Position numbers and translations under genes: made by a program | Part shown: piece after piece, positions 31,063-41,071 of the stretch | Layout of the letters: every line of letters starts with the position of its first letter | Numbering within the stretch: the first letter of the stretch is position 1 | The notes under the pieces: generated by a model | Seen by the model: the letters and a program-made list of their open reading frames with translations, nothing else | Told to the model about the DNA's origin: nothing | Databases searched by the model: none | Source of the DNA: Leclercia sp. S52 | Lineage (GTDB): Bacteria; Pseudomonadota; Gammaproteobacteria; Enterobacterales; Enterobacteriaceae | Length of the DNA stretch: 64,000 nucleotides | NCBI RefSeq assembly: GCF_039727615.1 | Contig: NZ_CP152474.1 | Location: 4,092,001-4,156,000 of the forward strand | Reading direction: 5' to 3'

Positions 31063-31950
31063 TTAACTCAAATATTTTTCAAACCATCCCAGGGTTCTTT
31101 TCCAGGCTAATTCCGCAGCGGGTTCATCGTATCGCGGAGTAGAATCGTTGTGGAATCCGTGGTTTACGCCAGGGTAGATCCATGCTTCATACACCTTGCC
31201 GTTAGATTTAAGCGCCGCTTCATAAGCCGGCCAGCCCTCGTTAACATTCTTGTCGAGCTCGGCGTAATGCAGCAGCAAGGGAGCCTTGATTTTGGCGACG
31301 TCCGCCGCCGGAGGCTGGCGGCCATAGAAAGGCACCGCGCAGGCCAGCTCCGGCCAGGCGACCGCCGCAGCGTTAGATACCCCGCCGCCATAGCAGAAGC
31401 CGGTGATCCCCACCTTGCCCGTAGCGTCCGGGTGTTTCTGCATAAACCCAACGGCGGCAAAGAAGTCGTTCATCAGCTTCGTGGGATCAACCTTCTGCTG
31501 CAGGACCTTCCCCTCTTCATCGTTGCCGGGATAACCCCCCACCGAACTTAAGCCATCCGGCGCCAGGGCGATATAGCCCGCCTTCGCCACCCGACGCGCC
31601 ACGTCCTCAATGTAGGGGTTGAGCCCGCGGTTTTCATGCACCACCACCACCGCCGGGACTTTGCCCGTGGCTTTGGCCGGTTTCACCAGATAGCCGCGCA
31701 CCTGGCCGTGGCCGTCCGGCGAGGGATAGGTGATGTACTCGGGCAGAATATCGGGATCGGTAAACTTCACCTGCTCGGCGAGGGCGTAATTGGGCTTGAG
31801 CATATTGAACAGCGCCAGCGCGGTAACGCCACCGACGGCGTAGCGGGCAGCCAGATTGAGGAACTCACGTTTGTTGATTTTGCCGTGAGCGTAATAATCG
31901 TAGTAGTCGAGCAATTCCTGAGGAAAGTCTTTGGCGGTCATACGCGTCAT
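31063..31950 (-). CDS. yghX: yghX: dienelactone hydrolase family protein
   Basis: 295 residues of the DLH alpha/beta-hydrolase family. The catalytic cysteine is in GFCYGGG (about 205), the aspartate near ELDKN and the histidine in VNHGFHN. N-terminal residues 22-55 ([21 protein letters not shown]) look like a membrane or Tat-like leader with KR instead of RR, followed by the mature domain. GGAGAT precedes the ATG. It is divergent from yghZ, as in E. coli. The substrate is unknown. A six-G run here (31535-31540) is in frame and natural. Confidence 0.9.
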   Translation of the reverse strand: MTRMTAKDFPQELLDYYDYYAHGKINKREFLNLAARYAVGGVTALALFNMLKPNYALAEQVKFTDPDILPEYITYPSPDGHGQVRGYLVKPAKATGKVPAVVVVHENRGLNPYIEDVARRVAKAGYIALAPDGLSSVGGYPGNDEEGKVLQQKVDPTKLMNDFFAAVGFMQKHPDATGKVGITGFCYGGGVSNAAAVAWPELACAVPFYGRQPPAADVAKIKAPLLLHYAELDKNVNEGWPAYEAALKSNGKVYEAWIYPGVNHGFHNDSTPRYDEPAAELAWKRTLGWFEKYLS

Positions 31951-32033
31951 CGCATATCTCCATGAATTGTGAACGAACTAAGGATAGAATAGAAACGCTG
32001 TTTCGAAAATCAAACACCAAGAAAGGAGACATC

Positions 32034-33074
32034 ATGCCCTGGAACGCCTCTCCGGACCGCTACGAGACGATGCAGTATCGTTACTGTGGGAAAAGCGGCC
32101 TGCGTCTACCCGCCCTGTCACTAGGTTTGTGGCACAGCTTCGGCCATGTCCACGCCCTCGACTCCCAGCGCGCCCTGCTGCGCAAAGCCTTTGACTGCGG
32201 CATCACCCATTTTGATCTCGCCAATAACTATGGCCCACCGCCGGGCAGCGCGGAGGAAAATTTTGGCCGCCTGCTGCGGGATGATTTCGCGGCGTATCGC
32301 GATGAGCTGGTTATCTCCACCAAAGCGGGCTATGACATGTGGCCGGGTCCGTACGGTGCGGGCGGCTCGCGTAAGTATCTGCTCGCCAGTCTCGACCAGA
32401 GCCTGAAGCGCATGGGGCTGGAGTACGTGGATATCTTCTATTCCCACCGGGTGGACGAAAACACGCCGATGGAAGAGACCGCCTCTGCGCTGGCGCAGGC
32501 GGTGCAGAGCGGAAAGGCGCTGTACGTCGGCATCTCCTCTTATTCACCGGAACGGACCCGGAAAATGGCCGAGCTGCTGCGCGAGTGGAAGATCCCGCTG
32601 CTTATCCATCAGCCCTCTTACAACCTGCTCAACCGCTGGGTGGACAAGAGCGGCCTGCTGGATACCCTGGAGGCCAATGGCATCGGCTGTATCGCCTTTA
32701 CGCCGCTGGCGCAGGGGCTGCTGACCGGGAAGTACCTGAACGGCATTCCTGACGGCTCACGCATGCAGCGCGAAGGCAAAAAGGTGCGCGGCCTGACCGA
32801 GAATATGCTCACCGAGGCCAACCTCAACAGTTTGCGTTTACTGAACAGGATGGCGCAGGCGCGCGGTCAGACAATGGCGCAGATGGCCCTGAGCTGGCTG
32901 CTGAAGGACGAGCGCGTGACCTCAGTGTTGATTGGTGCCAGCCGGACCGAGCAGCTGGAGGAGAACGTGCAGGCGCTGAATAATCTGCATTTTAGCGAAG
33001 AAGAACTGCAGCGGATCGATCAGCACGTGGCCGACGGACAGTTGAATCTGTGGCAGGCGTCGTCAGATAAGTAG
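32034..33074 (+). CDS. yghZ: yghZ (gpr): L-glyceraldehyde-3-phosphate/methylglyoxal reductase
   Basis: 346-residue aldo-keto reductase (AKR14-type), the same length as E. coli YghZ. Signatures: HFDLANNYGPPPGSAEENFG with the catalytic tyrosine, STKAGYDMWPGPYG, a lysine-containing strand, and VDIFYSHRVDENTP. NADPH binding lies near the C-terminal LIGASRTEQLEEN. E. coli YghZ reduces L-glyceraldehyde 3-phosphate and detoxifies methylglyoxal. The start at 32034 follows AAAGGAG. The cluster has YqhD and DkgA, also aldehyde reductases, about 10 kb away. Confidence 0.95.
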   Translation: MPWNASPDRYETMQYRYCGKSGLRLPALSLGLWHSFGHVHALDSQRALLRKAFDCGITHFDLANNYGPPPGSAEENFGRLLRDDFAAYRDELVISTKAGYDMWPGPYGAGGSRKYLLASLDQSLKRMGLEYVDIFYSHRVDENTPMEETASALAQAVQSGKALYVGISSYSPERTRKMAELLREWKIPLLIHQPSYNLLNRWVDKSGLLDTLEANGIGCIAFTPLAQGLLTGKYLNGIPDGSRMQREGKKVRGLTENMLTEANLNSLRLLNRMAQARGQTMAQMALSWLLKDERVTSVLIGASRTEQLEENVQALNNLHFSEEELQRIDQHVADGQLNLWQASSDK

Positions 33075-33081
33075 TTAAAAT

Positions 33082-33113
33082 GCCGGGTGGCGCTGCGCTT
33101 ACCCGGCTTTTTT
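33082..33113. repeat. REP element acting as a terminator
   Basis: A single REP unit (GCCGGGTGGCGCTGCGCTTA type, 33082-33107) forms a stem directly followed by TTTTTT, between the convergent yghZ and yqhA genes. It therefore also has the form of an intrinsic terminator for yghZ. Confidence 0.8.
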
Positions 33114-33114
33114 A

Positions 33115-33669
<555 letters not shown>

Positions 33670-33684
33670 TCAACAACACAGAAC

Positions 33685-34188
33685 CTATACCTGCTCCGGC
33701 TTAACGACAGGCCGTTGATATTCCGGCCAAACCAGCACCACCAGCGACGGATAAGCCTCAAGACTGAACTCGCGAAAACACTGGCGCAGGTTCATGACCT
33801 CCAGATCGGAATGCGACACTTTCTCACCATTAAGGCAGCGCTTCTTGATATTGTCGTAATATTTGTACACCGCCGAGTTAAGGTCGCTGCAACGACGCTG
33901 CGCCTCAAACAGGTCAGGAATGCTATTTATTTCCACCATATTCATTCGTTTAATTGTGGCGTGGAGGAAATCAATATATTCATGATTAACGCGCCAGTAC
34001 CAAACCGGCGTAATCGCATTCATTAACACTGAAAAATGGTCTTCGCCCTCTTCTTTTGACATCCGCTCTGGCTGGGCAGGGTTGTGCGCATTCTCCGCGT
34101 CGCTGCTTTTATTGAACTCTTTCATCAATAAAAGAACCACGGCGGTAAGCAATAACAAAGTAATGACAGTATAAAAAATGCTGTTCAT
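33685..34188 (-). CDS. unknown membrane-anchored protein
   Basis: 167 residues. One N-terminal membrane segment (about 3-23, FYTVITLLLLTAVVLLL), then a charged linker (ENAHNPAQPERMSKEEGED) and a soluble helical domain with WYWRVNHEYIDFLHATIKR and REFSLEAYPSLVVLVWPEY. The ATG at 34188 has GGAG about 10 nt upstream, while an alternative five codons earlier has no ribosome site. I do not recognise the family. It is divergent from two other unknown genes, and this island is absent at this place in E. coli K-12. Confidence 0.65.
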   Translation of the reverse strand: MNSIFYTVITLLLLTAVVLLLMKEFNKSSDAENAHNPAQPERMSKEEGEDHFSVLMNAITPVWYWRVNHEYIDFLHATIKRMNMVEINSIPDLFEAQRRCSDLNSAVYKYYDNIKKRCLNGEKVSHSDLEVMNLRQCFREFSLEAYPSLVVLVWPEYQRPVVKPEQV

Positions 34189-34293
34189 ATAGGCAGGCTC
34201 CATTTTTTTTGATTTTAAATTTGCCTCATGTTATTGTCAACGAATCTCACACTCCAGACAACCCCACCCTGTTGAAATTAAAGGAAATATAAA

Positions 34294-34698
34294 ATGTTGC
34301 CCGACAATCTGGTTCCGGCTAAGTTTCACATTTCTACCGTGGAACCGACACCACCAGAAGCAGAAAGCAATGCAAATTTCACTAAGGGGAAAAGAACACT
34401 CGCGGATTACGCGCCTGATATATTAATTGGTGTTACCCGTACCGGTAACTCCCGCAATATGTTGCTCGAAGAGCATGACCGGCATATAAAGGACCGATTA
34501 TTCCGGGTGGTTAAAATCGAGGTGTTCGCCCGCCTGCTCAATGACCTGCAGGCGGAGGGAGAAATAGATGCGCAGGCACTAAGTCAAATATTGGCGGAAA
34601 AAACCGATGAGATTAACGAAGCCGGTAATGACATCTGGCTCAATCTAATTACTTGCGAAAAAAACACGCCTATTTTCTATAAGCTAGAGGATGAATAA
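34294..34698 (+). CDS. unknown soluble protein
   Basis: 134 residues, acidic, no signal peptide or membrane segment. The first 45 residues are polar and proline-rich, and the rest is predicted helical (VVKIEVFARLLNDLQAEGEIDAQALSQILAEK by eye, one helix-rich stretch). AAGGAAA precedes the ATG at a good distance. It overlaps the next gene by 8 bp, so the two are coupled. I do not recognise the family. Confidence 0.6.
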   Translation: MLPDNLVPAKFHISTVEPTPPEAESNANFTKGKRTLADYAPDILIGVTRTGNSRNMLLEEHDRHIKDRLFRVVKIEVFARLLNDLQAEGEIDAQALSQILAEKTDEINEAGNDIWLNLITCEKNTPIFYKLEDE

Positions 34699-35143
34699 CG
34701 TGAAGGATGTTGATAACAACAACGTTTATTTAGCTTTAGATGATAAAAAGAGCGATGAATTTATCTTAGAGCAAAACCTGGCGGCGCTGAAAGAGATTAA
34801 AAATGCGGAAATACAACGCATTGCGAAAGAACTGCTCTCCATCCCTGCCGGTCTGGTCCGCCTGAAATGGCAAAACCGCCGTGAAATTTATCCGTTACAG
34901 GTTAAAGAAGAGATCTACGGCGCGACAATTAACGCCATCATGGCGCAGCGACCAGACTTAAAAGATAAAATACTGGCTCGTCTGGAAACCAATTATCAGT
35001 ATTTGCGGGCACGTGAAACCGCCACCCTGCGCGTCACCCGTAAACTGGCTGATGAAGGCTATCGCACCACCAGCGTGACTACCGTCGCGCTGAATGAAGA
35101 CGTGCTGGCCGCTAAAACAACACCTTCTGCGCCAAAGCCGTAA
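34691..35143 (+). CDS. unknown soluble helical protein
   Basis: 150 residues, charged and mostly helical, with no signal peptide or membrane segment. Central stretch IPAGLVRLKWQNRREIYPLQV, then RARETATLRVTRKLADEGY. Translation is coupled to the preceding unknown gene (8-bp overlap). A seven-C run follows the stop codon but is outside the gene. I do not recognise the family. Confidence 0.6.
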   Translation: MNNVKDVDNNNVYLALDDKKSDEFILEQNLAALKEIKNAEIQRIAKELLSIPAGLVRLKWQNRREIYPLQVKEEIYGATINAIMAQRPDLKDKILARLETNYQYLRARETATLRVTRKLADEGYRTTSVTTVALNEDVLAAKTTPSAPKP

Positions 35144-35267
35144 TCCCCCCCGCCAGTTCACACCGCTCCGCCTGTTGCTGTTATTTAAGGATTATCCTGA
35201 ATGATCCTCACTTGCCGGTTGATTCTCCTAAGCTTAAAGCCTGATCACCCACTCAAGGAGAACCTCA

Positions 35268-36164
35268 ATGGCAAATTCCCAGAGCAAAATTCAGAATCCT
35301 AAAACCCAGTATCATACCGGCGAATATCCGCAGCAGAAACAGCCCGCTCCTGGCGTGCAGAGCAAGATGGAGCCGGTGCCGGACTGCGGCGAGAAGAGCT
35401 ACAAAGGCAGCGGCAGACTACAGGATCGTAAGGCGCTGGTGACAGGGGGCGATTCAGGGATTGGACGCGCTGCCGCCATCGCTTACGCGCGTGAAGGAGC
35501 AGACGTCGCCATTAACTACCTGCCCGCCGAAGAAGAGGATGCGCAGCAGGTTAAGCAGCTGATAGAAGAAGCAGGACGCAAAGCGGTGCTGATCCCCGGC
35601 GACCTGAGCGATGAAAAATTTGCCCGTTCACTGGTGCATAAAGCTCATCAGGAACTGGGCGGGCTGGACGTGCTGGCGCTGGTGGCCGGTAAGCAGGTTG
35701 CGGTAGAGAAGATTGCCGACCTGACGACGGCGCAGTTTAAACAGACCTATACCGTCAACGTATTCGCGCTGTTCTGGATAACTCAGGAGGCGCTGCCGCT
35801 GCTGCCGGCCGGGGCGAGCATCATTACTACCTCGTCGATTCAGGCCTATCAGCCGAGCGCCCATCTGCTGGACTATGCCTCCACCAAAGCGGCCATCCTT
35901 AACTACAGCCGCGGGCTGGCGAAACAGGTGGCCGAGAGCGGTGTGCGCGTTAACGTGGTGGCCCCAGGGCCTATCTGGACCGCGCTGCAGATTTCCGGCG
36001 GTCAGACTCAGGAGAAAATCCCGCAGTTTGGTCAGCAGACCCCGATGAAGCGCGCAGGGCAGCCTGCGGAGCTGGCACCGGTGTATGTCTATCTGGCGAG
36101 TCAGGAGTCAAGCTATGTGACCGCGGAAGTGCACGGGGTGTGCGGCGGGGAGCATCTGGGGTAG
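35268..36164 (+). CDS. yghA: yghA: NADP-dependent aldehyde reductase, short-chain dehydrogenase
   Basis: 298-residue SDR. The polar N-terminal extension (about 1-45) is followed by the Rossmann motif [13 protein letters not shown], the active-site YASTK with serine in TTSSIQAY, and VAPGPIWT. It ends [10 protein letters not shown] as in E. coli YghA, which reduces aldehydes including glyoxal with NADPH. AAGGAGAA precedes the ATG. Confidence 0.94.
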   Translation: MANSQSKIQNPKTQYHTGEYPQQKQPAPGVQSKMEPVPDCGEKSYKGSGRLQDRKALVTGGDSGIGRAAAIAYAREGADVAINYLPAEEEDAQQVKQLIEEAGRKAVLIPGDLSDEKFARSLVHKAHQELGGLDVLALVAGKQVAVEKIADLTTAQFKQTYTVNVFALFWITQEALPLLPAGASIITTSSIQAYQPSAHLLDYASTKAAILNYSRGLAKQVAESGVRVNVVAPGPIWTALQISGGQTQEKIPQFGQQTPMKRAGQPAELAPVYVYLASQESSYVTAEVHGVCGGEHLG

Positions 36165-36173
36165 TTGTGCAGT

Positions 36174-36244
36174 GCCGGGTGGCGGCTTCGCCTTACCCGG
36201 CCTACATGTTGAGCGTAGGCCCGGTAAGCGTAGCGCCACCGGGC
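36174..36244. repeat. REP/BIME palindromic element
   Basis: Two opposed REP units (GCCGGGTGGCGGCTTCGCC type and GTAGGCCCGGTAAGCGTAGC type) lie directly after yghA. Confidence 0.88.
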
Positions 36245-36250
36245 AAATAC

Positions 36251-36281
36251 AAAAGCGGCACCTCAAGGGGTGCCGCTTTTG
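36251..36281. terminator. bidirectional terminator between yghA and exbD
   Basis: Stem GCGGCACCTC / GGGGTGCCGC-like pairing (36255-36276) is flanked by AAAA on the left and TTTT on the right, so it can end transcription both of yghA (plus) and of exbD (minus, stop at 36283). Confidence 0.88.
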
Positions 36282-36282
36282 T

Positions 36283-36708
36283 TTATTTAGCCACAGTCTT
36301 CTCTTCGCCTACCAGACCAATCTTCAGGTAACCCGCCTGATGCAGCGTGTCCATTACCTTCATCATGGTTTCGTAGTCGACGGTCTTGTCGGCACGGAAG
36401 AAGACGGTGGTGTCTTTCTTGCCGTCGGTCAGGGTATTCAGCGCCGGGATCACCGACTCATCCGTCACCGGATCGTTACCCAGGAACATGGATTTATCCG
36501 CTTTCACGGACAGATAAATCGGTTTTTCCGGGCGCGGCTGCGGCTGGCTGGATGACGCAGGCAGATTGACCTTCACGTCCACCGTCGCCAGCGGCGCAGC
36601 AACCATGAAGATAATCAGCAGAACCAGCATGACGTCGATAAACGGCGTCACGTTGATTTCGTGCATTTCGCCGTTATCGTCCAGATTTTCATTAAGACGC
36701 ATTGCCAT
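36283..36708 (-). CDS. exbD: exbD: TonB-system energy-transducing protein
   Basis: 141 residues, the family length. A single membrane segment at about 23-42 (PFIDVMLVLLIIFMVAAPL) contains the essential aspartate of the proton path, followed by a periplasmic domain. It works with ExbB and TonB in the inner membrane to power uptake of iron complexes and cobalamin. It starts 6 bp after exbB on the same transcript. Confidence 0.97.
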   Translation of the reverse strand: MAMRLNENLDDNGEMHEINVTPFIDVMLVLLIIFMVAAPLATVDVKVNLPASSSQPQPRPEKPIYLSVKADKSMFLGNDPVTDESVIPALNTLTDGKKDTTVFFRADKTVDYETMMKVMDTLHQAGYLKIGLVGEEKTVAK

Positions 36709-36714
36709 GGCGAA

Positions 36715-37446
36715 TCAACCTAAGTGTAATTTCTGAGCAGAACGGACCGGCTTCGCAGCACTGGCGCTGAGGTCCAGATCGCGGCTTTGCAGCAGCAGAA
36801 CCTGAGCGGCAACGTCGCCAAGGGTGGCTTTATAGCTGCCGATCATACGGGCGAAGATGTTATAGATAACCACCGCCGGGATAGCCGCAACCAGACCAAT
36901 CGCCGTCGCCAGCAGGGCTTCTGCGATGCCGGGGGCCACAACCGCGAGGTTGGTGGTTTGGGTCTGGGCGATGCCGATGAAGCTGTTCATGATGCCCCAG
37001 ACCGTACCGAACAGACCAATGAACGGCGAAATCGCACCGATGGTCGCCAGGTAGCCGTTACCGCGGCCCATATGACGGCCAATGGCCGCAACGCGACGCT
37101 CGAGGCGGAAGCCGGTACGCTCTTTAATCCCTTCGTTGTCTTCGCTGCCTGCCGAGAGTTCAAGCTCGTTCTGGGCTTCGTTGATTAACTGGGTGGTCAG
37201 GCTTTTGGCCTGGAAGGAAGAGGTCATATCGCTCGCCTGATTCAGGGTGCGGGCCTCGGCCAGTTGCTGCTGTTCGCGCTTAAGACGGCGCTTGTGCGAG
37301 ATAAGCTCCACGCTCTTGCTAAAGAAAATAGCCCAGGTGACGACAGACGCCAGAATCAAGCCGATCATCACAATCTTCACTACGATGTCGGCATGATGAT
37401 ACATACCCCAGACGGAGAGATCCGTCTGCATCAAATTATTACCCAC
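36715..37446 (-). CDS. exbB: exbB: TonB-system proton-channel protein
   Basis: 243 residues, with three membrane segments and the MotA/TolQ/ExbB signature (GRGNGYLATIGAISPFIGLFG). It starts with GTG (MGNNLMQTDLSVWG), as in E. coli. First gene of exbBD; divergent from metC. A Fur-box-like sequence lies about 65 bp upstream. Confidence 0.97.
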   Translation of the reverse strand: MGNNLMQTDLSVWGMYHHADIVVKIVMIGLILASVVTWAIFFSKSVELISHKRRLKREQQQLAEARTLNQASDMTSSFQAKSLTTQLINEAQNELELSAGSEDNEGIKERTGFRLERRVAAIGRHMGRGNGYLATIGAISPFIGLFGTVWGIMNSFIGIAQTQTTNLAVVAPGIAEALLATAIGLVAAIPAVVIYNIFARMIGSYKATLGDVAAQVLLLQSRDLDLSASAAKPVRSAQKLHLG

Positions 37447-37509
37447 TCGGTATCTCCAGGACGCAAATCACAAAATCTGAGCATAATAATATCAAAACAG
37501 CGTCGAATT

Positions 37510-37528
37510 GATAGTAGTTCTCATTAGT
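37510..37528 (-). promoter_or_regulatory. probable Fur box upstream of exbBD
   Basis: GATAGTAGTTCTCATTAGT matches 12 of 19 positions of the Fur consensus, in the exbB-metC gap. E. coli exbBD is Fur/iron-regulated, so the site fits. Confidence 0.6.
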
Positions 37529-37654
37529 ATTTACATAGTGCCGTAAATTCGTTTCATTTTCCTTGCGCTTACGCAGGAAAAATTTCCCGGACATAAATTT
37601 TAAAAAATTTTCGTCTTAATGCGCCACCCTTCTCGTGACCATTTTTACTTTCAT

Positions 37655-37678
37655 GGTAGTCTGGACGTCCAGACGTAT
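37655..37678 (+). promoter_or_regulatory. tandem MetJ boxes upstream of metC
   Basis: Three adjoining 8-mers (GGTAGTCT, GGACGTCC, AGACGTAT) match AGACGTCT at 5, 6 and 7 positions. They lie 19 bp before the metC start codon, as expected for repression by the methionine repressor with S-adenosylmethionine. Confidence 0.8.
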
Positions 37679-37696
37679 AAAAACAGGTTGGCAGAC

Positions 37697-38884
37697 ATGA
37701 AAGAGAAGCATCTTGATACCACCCTTGTCCAGGCGGGACGCAGCAAGAAATACACCCTCGGTTCGGTAAACAGCGTGATTCAGCGCGCCTCGTCGCTGGT
37801 GTTTGAGACCGTCGAGGCGAAAAAGCACGCCACACGTAACCGGGCGAAGGGCGAGCTGTTTTACGGGCGTCGCGGCACGCTGACCCACTTCTCACTCCAG
37901 GAAGCGATGTGCGAGCTGGAAGGCGGCGCCGGCTGTGCGCTGTTCCCCTGCGGCGCGGCGGCGGTGGCCAATACCATTCTGGCCTTTGTCGAGCAGGGCG
38001 ATCATATCCTGATGACCAACACCGCCTATGAACCCAGCCAGGACTTCTGCACCAAAATTCTCAGCAAGCTGGGCGTGACCACCGGCTGGTTCGATCCGCA
38101 GATCGGCGCGAACATTGCCGATCTGATCCAGCCCAATACCCGGGTGGTGTTCCTGGAATCGCCGGGCTCCATTACCATGGAAGTGCATGATGTCCCGGCC
38201 ATTGTGCAGGCGGTACGCAGCAAAGCGCCGGATGCCATCATCATGATCGACAACACCTGGGCGGCAGGCGTGCTGTTTAAGGCTCTCGATTTTGGTATCG
38301 ACATCTCTATCCAGGCGGCAACCAAATACCTGATTGGCCACTCGGACGGCATGATCGGCACGGCGGTTTCCAACGCCCGCTGCTGGGAGCAGCTGTGTGA
38401 AAATGCCTATCTGATGGGGCAGATGGTGGATGCGGATACCGCCTACATGACCAGCCGCGGCCTGCGCACCCTGAGCGTACGCCTGCGCCAGCATCATGAA
38501 AGCAGCCTGCAGGTCGCCCGGTGGCTGGCGCAGCACCCGCAGGTGGCGCGCGTGAACCATCCGGCGCTGCCGGGCAGCATCGGACATGAGTTCTGGCAAC
38601 GTGACTTTACGGGCAGCAGCGGTTTGTTCTCGTTTGTGCTTAACAAACGGCTGAGCAATGACGAGCTGGCAAACTACCTCGATAACTTCTCGCTGTTCAG
38701 CATGGCCTACTCATGGGGCGGCTTTGAGTCGCTGATCCTGCCGAACCAGCCAGAGCAGATTGCCGCCCTGCGTCCGGGTGGTGAAGTGGACTTTACCGGT
38801 ACCCTGATCCGTCTGCATATCGGCCTGGAAAACGTCGAGGATTTAATTGCCGATTTAGAGGCCGGATTTGCCCGTATCGAATAG
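37697..38884 (+). CDS. metC: metC: cystathionine beta-lyase
   Basis: 395-residue pyridoxal-phosphate enzyme that cleaves cystathionine to homocysteine in methionine synthesis. The PLP lysine is in [13 protein letters not shown], and [16 protein letters not shown] and [15 protein letters not shown] are family-typical. The ATG at 37697 aligns with E. coli MetC, and MetJ boxes lie directly upstream. Confidence 0.97.
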   Translation: MKEKHLDTTLVQAGRSKKYTLGSVNSVIQRASSLVFETVEAKKHATRNRAKGELFYGRRGTLTHFSLQEAMCELEGGAGCALFPCGAAAVANTILAFVEQGDHILMTNTAYEPSQDFCTKILSKLGVTTGWFDPQIGANIADLIQPNTRVVFLESPGSITMEVHDVPAIVQAVRSKAPDAIIMIDNTWAAGVLFKALDFGIDISIQAATKYLIGHSDGMIGTAVSNARCWEQLCENAYLMGQMVDADTAYMTSRGLRTLSVRLRQHHESSLQVARWLAQHPQVARVNHPALPGSIGHEFWQRDFTGSSGLFSFVLNKRLSNDELANYLDNFSLFSMAYSWGGFESLILPNQPEQIAALRPGGEVDFTGTLIRLHIGLENVEDLIADLEAGFARIE

Positions 38885-39025
38885 CACGAGGTCAGATAAA
38901 CACGCTGCGGACACTTTTCTCTACATTACTTGCAGAAAAGTCTGATTTGTTGCGCCTGCGATCAAAGCCCGCAGGCGAAATAGGGAGTACAATAGCCCTA
39001 TATATGCTGTTCCACAGGAAAGCCC

Positions 39026-39685
39026 ATGGCTGTTATTCAAGATATTATCGCTGCACTCTGGCAACACGATTTTGCAGCACTGGCGGATCCGCACGTGGTG
39101 GGGATTGTTTATCTGGTGATGTTCGCCACGCTGTTTCTGGAAAATGGGTTACTCCCTGCTTCATTTTTACCGGGCGACAGCCTGCTGCTGCTGGCAGGCG
39201 CGTTAATCGGTAAAGGGGTGATGGACTTTGCGCCGACGATGGTGATCCTGACCTCCGCCGCCAGCCTGGGCTGCTGGCTCAGCTATTTGCAGGGCCGCTG
39301 GCTGGGCAATACGCGGGTGGTGAAAAGCTGGCTGGCGCAGTTGCCCCATAAATACCATCAGCGGGCGACCTGCATGTTCGATCGCCACGGTCTGCTGGCG
39401 CTGCTCGCCGGGCGTTTCCTCGCCTTTGTGCGCACCCTGCTGCCAACCATGGCGGGCATCTCCGGGCTCTCTAACCGCCGCTTCCAGTTCTTTAACTGGC
39501 TGAGCGCGCTGCTGTGGGTCGGCGTAGTGACCACCTTCGGCTATGCCCTGAGCATGATCCCGTTTGTGAAACGCCACGAAGATCAGGTGATGACCTTCCT
39601 GATGATCCTGCCGCTGTTCCTGCTGGTGGCCGGGCTGGTGGGGACTATCGTGGTGGTGATTCGTAAGAAGTACTGTAGCGCCTGA
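39026..39685 (+). CDS. yghB: yghB: DedA-family inner-membrane protein
   Basis: 219-residue DedA protein with several membrane segments and the family motif [16 protein letters not shown] with the essential arginines; [16 protein letters not shown] is also typical. In E. coli YghB, redundant with YqjA, supports cell division, Tat export and membrane-potential tolerance. The next gene downstream in E. coli is yqhC, but here the IS lies between them. Confidence 0.96.
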   Translation: MAVIQDIIAALWQHDFAALADPHVVGIVYLVMFATLFLENGLLPASFLPGDSLLLLAGALIGKGVMDFAPTMVILTSAASLGCWLSYLQGRWLGNTRVVKSWLAQLPHKYHQRATCMFDRHGLLALLAGRFLAFVRTLLPTMAGISGLSNRRFQFFNWLSALLWVGVVTTFGYALSMIPFVKRHEDQVMTFLMILPLFLLVAGLVGTIVVVIRKKYCSA

Positions 39686-39693
39686 TTGTTAAT

Positions 39694-39753
39694 CCCCTCA
39701 CCCCTGCCCTCTCCCAAAGGGAGAGGGAGAAACGGTTCCCTCTCCCCTTGGGA
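39694..39753. repeat. palindromic intergenic repeat split by the IS
   Basis: A GC-rich sequence with the internal palindrome CCCTCTCCC-AAA-GGGAGAGGG and a second arm ending CCCTTGGGA. The remainder, GGGAGAGGGTGAGGG, is found at 41039-41053 on the far side of the IS. Joined with one copy of GGGA it forms the common enterobacterial CCCTCACCC...GGGTGAGGG repeat. Confidence 0.75.
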
Positions 39754-41038
39754 TGTACGGTCCGGGGACATCATGAACACTTGTTCGGGGACATGGTAGA
39801 CACTTACAACTAAGGCATAAGAACCCGTCTGTGGAGTCGCTTATGCCGTGGGATGCGAGAGATACCATGTCACTACGTACCGAGTTTGTATTGTTCGCCT
39901 CGCAGGACGGGGCGAACGCCCGCGCACTGTGCCGTCACTACGGCATCTCACCTGCCACCGGCTACAAGTGGCTTCGCCGCTGGGCTGAGGAAGGCGCTCC
40001 CGGTCTTCAGGACCGCCCCCGCATTCCTCATCATTCCCCGAACCGGTCGTCCGACGACATCACTGACCTGTTGCGTATGGCACATGTCCGTCACTAACGC
40101 TGGGGCGCGCGCAAGATCAAGCGCTGGCTGGAAGACCAGGGCCACCGCATGCCTGCCTTCAGCACCGTCCATAACCTGATGGCCCGCCATGGCCTGCTGC
40201 CGGGTGGTGCGCCAGGAGTGCCCGCAACAGGGCGCTTCGAACATTCGGCCCCCAACCAGCTCTGGCAGATGGACTTCAAGGGCCACTTTCCCTTTGGCGG
40301 CGGACGCTGCCATCCACTCACCCTGCTGGACGACCACTCCCGTTTTTCCCTGTGCCTGATGCACTGTCCCGATGAACGGCGTGAGACCGTGCAGCAGCAG
40401 CTGGTCGGGGTGTTTGAACGCTACGGCCTGCCGGACCGGATGACCATGGATAACGGCGCGCCCTGGGGCGACACCACCGGCATCTGGACGGCACTGGAGC
40501 TGTGGCTGATGCGTCAGGGGATCCGGGTGAGCCACTCGAGGCCTTACCATCCGCAGACCCAGGGCAAGCTGGAGCGTTTTCACCGCAGCCTGAAGGCGGA
40601 AGTCCTGCAGGGTAAGTGGTTCACGGACAGCGGTGAACTGCAGCGCGCCTTCGATCACTGGCGGACGGTCTATAACCTTGAACGCCCGCATGAGGCCTTG
40701 GGTATGGCGGTGCCGGCCTCCCGCTACCAGCCGTCTGCACGGCAGTACAGCGGCCACACAAGGCCACCGGAATACGACGAGGACGTGCAGGTCCGGAAGG
40801 TGGATATCAGCGGGAAGCTGACAATCCGCGGCGTCAGTCTGATGGCAGGCAAGGCGTTCAGGGGAGAGCGGGTTGGTCTGCGGGAAACGGCAGATGATGG
40901 AGGCTATGAGGTCTGGTGGTACAGCATGAAAGTGGGGGTGATCGACCTGAAGAAAAAGTCGATCACCATGGGTAAAGGATGTTAAAAAGTGTTCACCATG
41001 TCCCCGAACATCTGTCTACCATGTCCCCGGACCGTACA
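39754..41038 (+). mobile_element. IS481-family insertion sequence, 1285 bp
   Basis: The element begins TGTACGG and ends CCGTACA, with perfect 18-bp terminal inverted repeats (TGTACGGTCCGGGGACAT). Each end also holds a second, internal copy of a CGGGGACAT block near a GAACAC or GTAGACA motif, in tandem. The flanking GGGA at 39750-39753 and 41039-41042 is a 4-bp target duplication. It carries one transposase gene interrupted by an in-frame stop. It is inserted between yghB and yqhC, inside a palindromic repeat. Confidence 0.92.
39843..40985 (+). pseudogene. IS481-family transposase with in-frame ochre
   Basis: A DDE transposase of 380 codons. The N-terminal helix-turn-helix has RALCRHYGISPATGYKWL. 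The frame is stopped by TAA at 40095-40097 between HVRH and RWGARKIKRWLED, then continues in the same frame to 40985. The catalytic core is intact: first aspartate in LWQMDFKGHF, second in MTMDNGAPWG, glutamate in TQGKLERFHRSLK. It is one base substitution from an intact gene, so this copy is inactive as sequenced unless the stop is suppressed or is an error. Confidence 0.88.
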
Positions 41039-41071
41039 GGGAGAGGGTGAGGGCAACAGCCCGCACCATCA

